DNA of 64,000 nt from Symbiodinium microadriaticum (lineage: Eukaryota; Sar; Dinophyceae; Suessiales; Symbiodiniaceae). Positions 40,855 to 50,602 of the stretch are shown here, piece after piece (position 1 is the first letter of the stretch; each line of letters opens with the position of its first letter). The notes below the pieces were generated by a model. It did not search any database, had not been told where the DNA came from, and saw only the letters and a program-made list of their open reading frames with translations. The stretch spans positions 172,067 to 236,066 of the forward strand of contig LSRX01000362.1 of the NCBI GenBank assembly GCA_001939145.1. Reading direction: 5' to 3'. Both the position numbers and the translations under genes were made by a program.

Positions 40855-41344
40855 TAATAGGTTGGGGCTGTGTTGAAGAGGTCTGGCTTCCAAGCTTCCT
40901 ACAGAGGGAGCCGGGCTGGCTGTTTGAAGTTTGAACGTTCTCAAGGAAGTGATACATTGGTGCAATTTGCGAGCTCTTCTTACGAATCTAATTACGTTAG
41001 CAGAACAATAGGGTTTTATTGCAACGAACTGCCATGGTATACCAGTGCAGCTTAAGTTGAACCCTGAACCCTAAACCCCCAGCGCCTCAACAGCGGATCC
41101 CCCGTTTGCTTGTCATACTGTTGATGATGGAAATCCTGCATTACCTTATAAGATCCCTAAACTATGGGAATTATGGTATATATTCCTTATTAATTATGGG
41201 TAATGCAGGATTTATTTATGTATTTATATCATCATCCACCGTATCTCCGGTGTTTCGGAGGGCGCCGACTCGCTTCTCGTGGCGAAGTTTGAGGCCGCAG
41301 GGCCCGGGAGATCCGGGAGCTGTTGGGCTTCCGGGGGTTAAGGC

Positions 41345-41475
41345 TTTCGGAATTTTGGGCTTATGGGGTTTCGGAAATTTGGGGCTTATAGGGTTTCGGA
41401 AATTTAGGGCTTATAGGGTTTCGGAATTTTGGGGCTTATAGGGTTTCGGAAATTTGGGGCTTATAGGGTGTCGGA
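41345..41475. repeat. about 31-bp tandem repeat of telomere-like origin
   Basis: Four to five units of gggcttatagggtttcggaa plus aattt follow one another with few changes. The core AGGGTTT resembles the TTTAGGG unit. Confidence 0.8.
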
Positions 41476-41822
41476 ATTGCGCGGGTTGAAACTACTTGTA
41501 GAGCCACCTTTTGTCGGGGTCCCTCCTCAGGATTCACAGGGGGTTGAAGGGCTTTAAAGGGCATCTATCAGTCTAACAGTGTAGGGTAACAGGGATCCCC
41601 ACTGCTTAGGGTCGACTCTGGCTTCCTTCCTTTCCGAAAACTCGATTGGCATCAGAGTTTGAGGCTGAAGAAGACAGTTTTCAGCAACCACGAAGCTGCA
41701 CTCAGCTGACTACATTAGTTAAGCTCAGTGGCGTCGCCAATCACAAGGCAACAGCGATAACAGAGTAGTTAGGTTTGATCCTTTCGGGCCTTAGTTGATG
41801 ATGCTCGGCAGCATCGATCCTA

Positions 41823-42236
41823 TTGCATAGAAGGCAGTGCTTGGGCCGGTTGCTAGGCTCGGCCCGACCCCGTCCCCAACAGGCGTTGGGCCTTTCTCGG
41901 GCAGACATTGCCATTGGCCATGCGGATCCCATCGCTGAGGCTGTGGGTTGCGCTGAGCGCAGTGGAGCTTGCAAGGGGGCTATGGAAGTGTTGGAGAGCG
42001 GATGTATTGGAGCATGGCCCTGTGTACTTGTGGTTTGCCGAGCTAGGTCGTTTCTCGATCAGCTCATTTACCACAAGATGACAGCTTCACGAGATCCTGG
42101 ATGCATACGCTTTGTGTCTCGTAGGAGAGCGAGGTGCCTCATCGTGTTTTCGGGTCAAGCAGGTTCTGAGGACACTCTGCAGGAGCCATCACCTGGCCAA
42201 CAAATTACATATCTTGCATCTGCTTGCAGGCCTTAG
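41823..42236 (+). CDS. putative hypothetical protein
   Basis: A 137-codon frame with alanine/glycine/cysteine-rich sequence: LSRADIAIGHADPIAEAVGC, AERSGACKGAMEVLESGCIG, AWPCVLVVCRARSFLDQLIY. It ends just before the microsatellite. Reasonable composition but no motif or family. Confidence 0.3.
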   Translation: MHRRQCLGRLLGSARPRPQQALGLSRADIAIGHADPIAEAVGCAERSGACKGAMEVLESGCIGAWPCVLVVCRARSFLDQLIYHKMTASRDPGCIRFVSRRRARCLIVFSGQAGSEDTLQEPSPGQQITYLASACRP

Positions 42237-42242
42237 AACCTA

Positions 42243-42303
42243 CTGCTGCTGCTACTCTGCAACAACCACGACGACGACGCCGACGACAACAACAACAACA
42301 ACA

Positions 42304-42335
<32 letters not shown>

Positions 42336-42366
42336 GACGACGCCGACGACAACAACAACAACAACA

Positions 42367-42400
<34 letters not shown>

Positions 42401-42440
42401 CTACTGCTACTGCTACTGCTACTGCTACTACCACCACCAG
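42243..42440. repeat. ACG / ACA / ACT / CTGCTA microsatellites
   Basis: Two near-identical blocks of ACGACG, ACA and ACT tracts (about 42268-42333 and 42334-42400) lie in tandem, followed by CTGCTA units. Poly-V, poly-S and poly-T frames here are not genes. Confidence 0.9.
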
Positions 42441-42594
42441 TACTTGTCCTAATCATCAGGGCATCATCAGAAGAGTAACAGCATTTTTCATTTTAGGTCA
42501 TCTTCTTTGGCCTGCCAGGTAACCCTGGTCGCTGCCGAAGCACCTCAGGATGCAGGCGGTGACGTGGTTGCCGAGGCGCCACAGTATCATGTCA

Positions 42595-43125
42595 GCTTTA
42601 GGGTTTAGGGTTTGCGATGTCCCGCCCATCAGTCGGCGACTATGCTGACACTAGCAGCAGTGAGTGCAAATCAGAGCTGCCGCAACAGTCCTTTTGTGGA
42701 TCAGGAATCCAACTATCAACGTTTGTGCAGCTCAGACACGTTCGCTGAGCAAAGCTAGCTAGACAACAGGCTTATCGATGCGATGCTGCTGCAAGATTGA
42801 CAGGAGATGATGGCGGAAGAACAGGCCATCATGTGCATGGTGGGTGGGACAAACGTTCGCGCACCCTGTGCATTGCGATTTCTGCTACCTCGGGGAGTTG
42901 TCCACATCTTGGGATCGAAATGGCTGGTTCGTCCAATACAGTACTATGGCCTCAGTCTACGTTTGTTTGGTGCGCAATACCATGACTAGTCTGGTAAAGA
43001 CTCTCGCTTTTTCGGCTGTGAGGTGAATCAAAGCTGAAGTATTATTCCAAAACCCTGCTGCTAGGAGAGCTTGCCAGACCCCTGACCCTAAATTCTGTGC
43101 AAGGAGCCACCCAAGGAGTCCCGCA
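42595..43125. other. TTTAGGG units, no confident gene
   Basis: Two clean TTTAGGG units at about 42598-42612. Three overlapping short + frames at 42797-43026 have ordinary composition but nothing to support a gene. Confidence 0.4.
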
Positions 43126-43499
43126 TGGAAGTCTTGGTTGTTCGGAGTCCCAGGTTTTCGCTTGATGATTTACTCGCGAATTGGATTGCCACTGAGGTCT
43201 CGATGGTTCAGGGCTTGCCGGGCTTGTTTGTTTGTGTGCATGTGCATGCGGGAGTCTCCGTGTGTTTTGTCTTTGTGCATGGTGGCTTTGTACTGTGTTG
43301 GCTTTTCCGGACAGACATCACGTTTTCAGTGAGGGGCTATGGATGTTGAAGCTTTTCGTATATTGACCGGCCTCCATAATTCGAAAGCCAATCTAGGATC
43401 TTGAGCCGTGACAAATCCGAGAATCCGTTCCATCTCTGAACTTACAGGGGGTTCTGGAATGTCGGATATCATTACAAGTACTAATACTGTGACTATCAT

Positions 43500-43519
43500 T
43501 TGTAGTAGTACTACTGCTA

Positions 43520-43554
<35 letters not shown>

Positions 43555-43830
43555 GCTGCTAGTACTTCTGCTACTACTACTTTAACACCTACTATTACAA
43601 TAACTGTGACTCTGTCTCTTACTTTTTACTATTGCTGTTACTCCTTTGCCCACTCTTGCTCATTACTCTCACTTTTAACTATTGCTCTTACTCTTTTGTC
43701 TTGCTCTTAACCTACTCATTACTCTTAATTTTGCTATTGCTCTTACTCTTACTCATTGTTCTTGCTTTACTATTGCTCTTACTCTTTCTCTTACTCTTGC
43801 TCACTACTGTTACTATTCATGTCGGGCAAC
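43500..43830. repeat. ACT microsatellite and CTTACT hexamer-like tract
   Basis: An ACT tract at about 43508-43556 is followed by a long imperfect CTCTTACT/TTGCTCTTACT tract (43600-43815). Confidence 0.85.
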
Positions 43831-43839
43831 CCCAGGCCC

Positions 43840-44118
43840 GGGACCCTAAACCCTAAGCCCTATAGGCTAAACCCTAAACCCTATAGGCTAAACCCTAATT
43901 CATGTCGGGTTGCCCCACCCACCTTCCAGGAGGGCACGGAAAGCTCCGAGATGGCCCCGGCCACGTCTGAAGCCCCGCCTTCTCTCACCGTCGTCGCTTA
44001 GGTTTTAGGAAGTTCAGGATTTGAGGTTTTAGGAAGTTTAGGATTTCAGGTTTTACGAAGTTAAGGGTTTAACGTTTTAGGAAGTTTAGGGTTTTGGGAA
44101 GTTTAGGGTTTAGGGTTG
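43840..44118. repeat. CCCTAAA and TTTAGGAAG telomere-like repeats
   Basis: CCCTAAACCCTATAGGCTAA units (43848-43896) and, 100 bases later, about eight units of a TTTAGGAAGTTTAGG-type repeat (43998-44118). The strand of the telomere-like unit changes between the two blocks. Confidence 0.85.
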
Positions 44119-44303
44119 ATGTAGGGGACCTGACTACAGGAGTCTGGATGTCTAGTATCGAGGGACAGCCGCCAGTTCTTAAATGGTTAAATTTGCTGTG
44201 CAAGTCGTCATTCAGAGAGAGAAATTTTCCGATAAGCAAGAACCGCTTCGGACATGGCAATATATCAGCCCGTAGACCTGCGATGTCAAGCGGGATGAAC
44301 TAG
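44094..44303 (+). CDS. weak hypothetical frame
   Basis: From about 44140 the frame reads GVWMSSIEGQPPVLKWLNLL then CKSSFRERNFPISKNRFGHG and ends at TAG 44301. The first third is repeat-derived. Coding is possible but weakly supported. Confidence 0.25.
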   Translation: MGSLGFRVDVGDLTTGVWMSSIEGQPPVLKWLNLLCKSSFRERNFPISKNRFGHGNISARRPAMSSGMN

Positions 44304-46640
44304 AACATTTGCCCAGGGCTGATGAACGTAATACGCATGTTGCATGGCATGTGTTTGTTTGTTCGAGCAATACGGGCCCATAAGTTGGCTTTAAACGAAA
44401 CCGGTGGTGGAGCAGGTTGGCCACAGCCGGCGGAGGACCTCCGCCAACGGTAATGAAGTGCGCCACTTGTCGCGCAAAAACGCGCGAACCAAAGAATGCT
44501 GGAGCACTACTTACCGGGCCCCTGGGAATCTGAGTTATTCCGGAACCTGATCCACAGAGAACTGTTCAAGAGAGATTAACTATCTGGCTATCCCAGGGTT
44601 CCATCTAAGCAAGTTCCTCCACACCTGTTCATGCAGTGCCCTGCTCAGACTTTGCTTCGTACTGCTGCGTAATCGGTGATAGAGGACGATCAGCAAATCC
44701 CTTTCGGGAACATACTGGAACCGAACGTCAATTCTCGGAATCGTGAGTCACGGGACACCTGCCATCAGGGCTGAGCTGTCAAGAATGAGTGTGAGGAGTA
44801 GTCGTCGGCTCATTGCTTGTTCCACCGTCGGGGGTGTCATCATGGGTGCGGTTGTCGTGGAGTCGCATTCGACAACGCAGTAACATCATCGACCATGGTG
44901 CTGAAAGGGTAGGTACACGAATAACAATACACGGACGATCATGATCGTGGTAAATATAGCAACAGTCGCCTCAAGCGGAGATAGGCTTGCAATTGCAACT
45001 GCTACATTTTGGGAAGAAAAACAACACGGCGGCATGTCTCACGGCAACTAGTATTGACCTCGCATACTTGTAGAAACCTGTAAAAGAACAGAAAATGGCA
45101 GCACGAGAAATAGCAAGTGATTAAGGGCGACACGGACGAGAGTTGTCACAGGAAGTGCACATAACAGTAATGACAATAATGTAGCACTGGAGTGGTGCCA
45201 CTGGTCATGGGAATAGTTTGCGGTGATCGGAGTTCGACAAGGAGTAGCTGAGCGAAGAAAAAGATTCAAGGACATCGAGACCCTGAAGCTCTCCTTCGGG
45301 GTCTTAGACTTAGACCTCCTGAAATGATTATCAGCATTATGACTACTATTATTATGATTACGATCACTGCTAATAATCGTATGACTCCTAGTAAGATGCG
45401 GTGTGCGTGGGTCTGAACAGGGCAGCCTCAGGCATCCTCCAGCTCGGAATGGCGACGTGCGGGCAGGAAGAAAAGAGTCAAAGAGCGGGCTGGGAGCATC
45501 TTACAAGGGGTTTAGGGTTTCGGGCTTAGGGTTTAGGGTTTAGGGTTTGGTTTTAGGAACCCTTAAAGGAACCATTATTGTAACCGCAACCCTTAAACGA
45601 ACCTCACAGGAACCCTGGTAGGAACCCTCAATTAAACGAAGCTTCAAGGAACCATTATGGCCCCAAATAGGCCTCATACTACCCTTTTAAAAGGTCGGAT
45701 ACAAAGGAACCTCAGAGGACCCCTTATAGGAAGCCCATTTCCCGGAACCCACAGAGAAGTCTTGGCTCTTCACCCTGGTCTTATGACAACCTGAAGCCCT
45801 GCTACAGCCCGGAACCCACAAGCCCAAAGGAAGTTTCATAGGTCCCTAAACCCTAAACCCTAAACTCTTCAACACTTAAACCCTTAAATCCTAAACCCTA
45901 AAATCCCAAGAGGTGATGCTGGGTGAAAGCCTCACAAAACCCTCACCAAACACATCGACACTGCCGGCTCCGGGCTCCTAAAACCTAGGACCCTTATAGC
46001 CCTATAGACACTATTATGAGCCCTACTTAAGCCTTATAGGCACTATTTTGGGCCCTAATGAAGCCCTATAGAAGCACTATAAAGCCTATGGAAACCCCCA
46101 AACGCTGCCTTTTCGGCTCCCATCCCTTTCTCTAGCGGCCCCTCTCCGCCCCGCTCTGAGAGCGGCTTTGCCCATGGCGGAGGCTCAGCTGGCGGCCACT
46201 CGCTTTGCATTGCGGCTTTCGGATTTATGGGGCTTAGAATCTAAGAGTTTAAGATTTAGAGGCGGGGTTAGGACCGGTTACGGTTTGATTAGGGCTGAAT
46301 GGCGGGGTTTATGGGGGATGAGGGTTGAGGATTAGGGTGGACGGCTGGCTTGGTACTAGAGCTGTATCTTCATGTTGCAGCTTTTGGGTGCTTGGTGCTC
46401 GTATAAAAGCCAGTGTTGGCAGGTTAGGTTGGGTCTTGTGCCCCAACTGCAAACCCAAGACCGAAAACCCCGAACGCAGCACCCTACAACCCACAGCCTA
46501 CACCTTCGGGATTCCATCTCTGCTGTACAGAATGCCGCTGGATGGGCTTTGGATTCTGAACTTCGGACCTTTGGGGTTTGGGGGGGTGTTGTAGAGGGCG
46601 CAGGTATGGATAGCCTTGGAAACCTTGTGTCTTACGTGAT
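44304..46640. other. no confident gene; telomere-like blocks
   Basis: No convincing frame in over 2 kb. TTTAGGG units at 45508-45552, then a degenerate AACCCTTAAAGGAACC region, CCCTAAA at 45846-45902 and GGGTTTATGG words at 46240-46330 suggest decayed telomere-type arrays in both orientations. Confidence 0.6.
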
Positions 46641-46660
46641 GAGATTACATGTGTCTACAG

Positions 46661-47007
46661 GAGCCCGTCGAAAGAGCAGGTCAGATGCCACAAAACCATT
46701 CCAACTCTTTGTGCCCGTACTCTCCGCTGCTTCAAGCAGTGAGGCTTCTGATTGCAACCTCCGACCTCTCTCCTTTAAATTTCAGATTTGTCAAAGCGCA
46801 GGAATTTCTTGTTGTCTCGAAGTTGTGCCAACCTGCATTCGTGCGCCACAAGTTCGGCAGGCCCTTCCCAGGTTATTGTGTTACCGGAAAATCGAATTCA
46901 GGCAGTCTTTCGCAGTCAAAGTTGTTGGACACCCAAGCCCGAAAAACTTGCTGGAAATCCGGTTCAAAGCTTTATTATGATGGGTATAACAGAAGCAGCA
47001 TGAACAG
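46661..47007 (+). CDS. putative exon, unknown protein
   Basis: After gtgtctaCAG the frame reads to AYNRSSMNR-like sequence at 47007, where GTGAGC forms a good 5' splice site. Internal stretches such as RLLIATSDLSPLNFRFVKAQ, EFLVVSKLCQPAFVRHKFGR and KTCWKSGSKLYYDGYNRSS are protein-like. A 202-codon frame in another phase (46372-46980) overlaps and is less protein-like. Confidence 0.35.
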
Positions 47008-47725
47008 GTGAGCGTCAACAGAGTTGATATAAGGCCAATTCGAGACGTGTTGGCGATCGGTGCACTCAGGTATGGGGCCCGCGAGAGCTGGATTATGCAG
47101 TGCACGACATGGCCACGAACTCAGCCAGCGGTTTGGTCTCGTGCGCGGGGGAAGCTTTGCTCCAGAATGTCTCAAGTATTGAACTTCCACACCCCCCCTA
47201 ACAGGCTAAGACCAAAAAGCACAGTAATTAAGTGGGCAACTTCATGTCCTCCTCCCACAATACGTGCACATGAAGCCGTGTCCCCATGCCGACATGCGTC
47301 GACACAGCACGCATGTTGAAGTCGCTTCGTTGGCTACGAAAGGCTTTTGGCTTCTTGACTCGACACGATGTGTAAAGTCGGAGAGCAAATTCCTGGAGAG
47401 GCGGTGAGGTCCAGCGCGGATTCGAGCCAGATGCTGATCGCTTGCAGCTCTTTCATCCCAGAGGCCTTGAACCAGCGTTAAACACACGGGTGCCTAAGGG
47501 CAAATGTGGCCTTCACAAGGCATATCCTTCTTCGACTTAGTTCGCCAGTAGCCGATAGTTCCAAATTCAAGTTTGCGCAGAGCCTGCAGCGCGCAGGCTA
47601 GTTCCCAAATCCTTGCTTGCCTGGCGCAACATCTTCCTGCAGGCTTTCAGGTTCAAGTCTATTTCCCAGAACAGACCCGAAGCGAAAAAGTGCTGTCAAA
47701 CACTAACACAGGGACTCCGAGAGAC
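47008..47725. other. no confident gene
   Basis: Short frames on both strands without motifs. Confidence 0.4.
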
Positions 47726-47739
47726 AACTGCTGCTTACA

Positions 47740-48115
47740 ACGACGACGACTTCTACTACAGCTGGTACTGCGACGACGACGACGACGACGACTACTACTA
47801 CTACTACTACTACTACTACCACTACTGCTCCTCCTCCTCCTCCGCCCACTGCTCCTTCCCGTACTCCTACTCCTATATACTCCCACACCTTTTCCTCCTC
47901 CTCCTCCTCCTCCTCCTCCTCGGCCTCTTCCTTTTCGTACTTCTACTGTCACTGCTGCTGCCACAATAATTACTACTTCTAATTACTACTTCGACTACGA
48001 CTACCACTACTACTACTACTACGAGTACTAGTACAACAGCAACTACTACCACCACCACCACCACCACCACCACCACGACGACGACGACGACGACGACTAC
48101 TGCTGCTACTACTAT

Positions 48116-48153
<38 letters not shown>

Positions 48154-48447
48154 GTACTGCTCCTCCTCCTCCTCCGCCCACTGCTCCTTCCCGTACTCCT
48201 ACTCCTATATACTCCCACACCTTTTCCTCCTCCTCCTCCTCCTCCTCCTCCTCGGCCTCTTCCTTTTCGTACTTCTACTGTCACTGCTGCTGCCACAATA
48301 ATTACTACTTCTAATTACTACTTCGACTACGACTACCACTACTACTACTACTACGAGTACTAGTACAACAGCAACTACTACCACCACCACCACCACCACC
48401 ACCACCACGACGACGACGACGACGACGACTACTGCTGCTACTACTAT

Positions 48448-48485
<38 letters not shown>

Positions 48486-48587
48486 GTAATAATAATAATA
48501 ATAATACTACCGCATTATTATTATTATTACTACAACGGCGAATTACCATTACTACTGCTACTACTATTTCTTGTACTAATACTGCTA

Positions 48588-48640
<53 letters not shown>

Positions 48641-48660
48641 GCTGCTGATACCCATTGCAA
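47740..48660. repeat. ACG / ACT / CTC / CAC / TGC microsatellite complex
   Basis: Long trinucleotide tracts including CTC at 47826-47844 and 47892-47921, CAC at 48050-48075, ATT/AAT near 48485-48530 and TGC at 48590-48640. It contains the 332-bp duplication listed separately. Long poly-V/S/A/L frames on both strands are repeat translations. Confidence 0.9.
47826..48489. repeat. 332-bp tandem duplication
   Basis: The block from about 47826 to 48157 recurs from about 48158 to 48489 at an offset of exactly 332 (for example tcctatata at 47871 and 48203; ctagta at 48151 and 48483). I found no mismatch by eye in the non-repetitive parts, so it is recent or an assembly duplication. Confidence 0.85.
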
Positions 48661-48697
48661 CCACCGCTGGTAGCGCTGCCCGCATCCTACATCACAG

Positions 48698-48904
48698 GCA
48701 GCCAATTTTGTGGAGGTCGTGGCCATCGGCATTGAAGGTCAAACTGCCACTGCCCCAGCCCGTTGGGGAACGGTTTGGGGTTCCGACTTCCCGTGTCCCC
48801 ACAGCAGCACTTCAGCTCGAAATTATGCACTCATTGGCCCTTGGTATTCCGAAGTCCCTGACAAGGGCTTAACTACCACACTACTTTTCAAGAACCTTGA
48901 GTGA
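48698..48904 (+). CDS. putative terminal exon, unknown protein
   Basis: After cctacatcaCAG the frame reads AANFVEVVAIGIEGQTATAP, ARWGTVWGSDFPCPHSSTSA, RNYALIGPWYSEVPDKGLTT, TLLFKNLE and TGA. This is among the most protein-like segments in the second half of the window. No family recognised. Confidence 0.45.
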   Translation, partial: AANFVEVVAIGIEGQTATAPARWGTVWGSDFPCPHSSTSARNYALIGPWYSEVPDKGLTTTLLFKNLE

Positions 48905-49094
48905 AACTTCTTGCCACCACTGTTCGCAAGAAACCAAACTGCTTGACACAAGCACTGTGCAGCTACAAGAGGCAGTCGTGTAGTGTCCCAAACGAAGGTC
49001 AAAGCTCATTTACGAGTCCGACATTCAGCAATGAAATTTTCAAGCGGGTCATTGAGCCGGAATAAATGTGCGTTAAAGCACGATCCTGTGTCTT

Positions 49095-49307
49095 ATGTCG
49101 GGCATAAAGAAAGTTGCACGTGTGATTGAAGAGTCAATCGACGAGGACAGCAGGAAGAGCGCAAGCTGCGCAGAGAAGAGTCCAGGGATTCACACGATGT
49201 TCCACCACAGTGTGAAGGTAGAAGCAATAGCAAGAGTTAACACAGAAATGGTGATCAGATCTCGGACACCCCACCAGAGAAATTCAGATAGTTCAGAGAG
49301 GATCTGA
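49095..49307 (+). CDS. putative small hypothetical protein
   Basis: A 70-codon frame MSGIKKVARVIEESIDEDSR, KSASCAEKSPGIHTMFHHSV, KVEAIARVNTEMVIRS then polar to the stop. Charged and helix-like, with an ATG start. Family unknown. Confidence 0.3.
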   Translation: MSGIKKVARVIEESIDEDSRKSASCAEKSPGIHTMFHHSVKVEAIARVNTEMVIRSRTPHQRNSDSSERI

Positions 49308-49789
49308 CAAGTTCGATATAACGAGATTCGATGCATCAAGGGTCATAGTGCCAGTGCTTTCTTAGGCGACATGCAATCTCTGAACGATGTGGGATAGATG
49401 AGTATTACGGGGTCCGTTCAAAGAGACTGAGATGTGTGATAAAACGGTTCTTCCAAGCTTTCGCAAGAGGAGGAAAACTACGGACGGAAAGGCTTCGGGG
49501 TTCTTCCGGAGCTCTTGCTTTTCCTTTAAGGACGTTCGAAGCACCACGCGTCTCCCGCACTACTACCCTCCTACGAGGCAGGCCGCCTGGATTATTGGGA
49601 TAGAAGTGTGTCCAATGGCCTGCAAATTCTTCATGTCCCACAGCCTGAACCTAAGCCTCGCCACGTGCAATGGTCCAGGCTGAATTCGGTCGCGCATGCT
49701 ACGTTTATCCGTCATCTTTCTCAGCATGACAGCTTTCAGACATACACGATCATACGCTGGTATGACGGGTTTACATCTGCATGCACACG

Positions 49790-50114
49790 GTATGCATGCA
49801 TGCATGGATGCATGCATGCACGCATGTAGGTATGTATGCACGTATCTATGTTGTATGTATGTATGTATGTATGTATGTATGTAGGTAGGCAGGCAGGCAG
49901 GTAGGTAGGTAGGTATGCAGGTATGTAGGTATGTATAAGTATGTAGGTAGGTATGTATGCACGTATGTATCTATGCATGTATGTATGTATGTAGGTAGGT
50001 AGGTGCGTAGGTATGTATGTATGCAGGTATGTAGGTATGAAGGTAGGTAGGTAGGTAGGTAGGTAGGTAGGTAGGTATGCAGGTAGGTAGGTAGGTAGGT
50101 AGGTAGGTAGGTAG
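49790..50114. repeat. GCAT, TATG and GTAG tetranucleotide repeats at contig end
   Basis: Tetranucleotide tracts run into the gap at 50115; the last bases are pure GTAG. The contig probably ends here because of the repeat. Confidence 0.9.
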
Positions 50115-50602
50115 NNNNNNNNNNNNNNNNNNNNNNNNNNNNNNNNNNNNNNNNNNNNNNNNNNNNNNNNNNNNNNNNNNNNNNNNNNNNNNNNNNNNNN
50201 NNNNNNNNNNNNNNNNNNNNNNNNNNNNNNNNNNNNNNNNNNNNNNNNNNNNNNNNNNNNNNNNNNNNNNNNNNNNNNNNNNNNNNNNNNNNNNNNNNNN
50301 NNNNNNNNNNNNNNNNNNNNNNNNNNNNNNNNNNNNNNNNNNNNNNNNNNNNNNNNNNNNNNNNNNNNNNNNNNNNNNNNNNNNNNNNNNNNNNNNNNNN
50401 NNNNNNNNNNNNNNNNNNNNNNNNNNNNNNNNNNNNNNNNNNNNNNNNNNNNNNNNNNNNNNNNNNNNNNNNNNNNNNNNNNNNNNNNNNNNNNNNNNNN
50501 NNNNNNNNNNNNNNNNNNNNNNNNNNNNNNNNNNNNNNNNNNNNNNNNNNNNNNNNNNNNNNNNNNNNNNNNNNNNNNNNNNNNNNNNNNNNNNNNNNNN
50601 NN
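50115..50602. other. assembly gap (N)
   Basis: 488 undetermined bases. The (CTA)9 grid is absent before the gap and present from the first bases after it. Confidence 0.99.

Noticed and set aside
43840..44118. True telomere end
   Set aside because: Units are few, degenerate, in both orientations and flanked by ordinary sequence on both sides.
46372..46980. 202-codon + frame
   Set aside because: Composition is near random and it partly covers telomere-like repeats; the overlapping frame ending at the GTGAGC donor looks more like protein.
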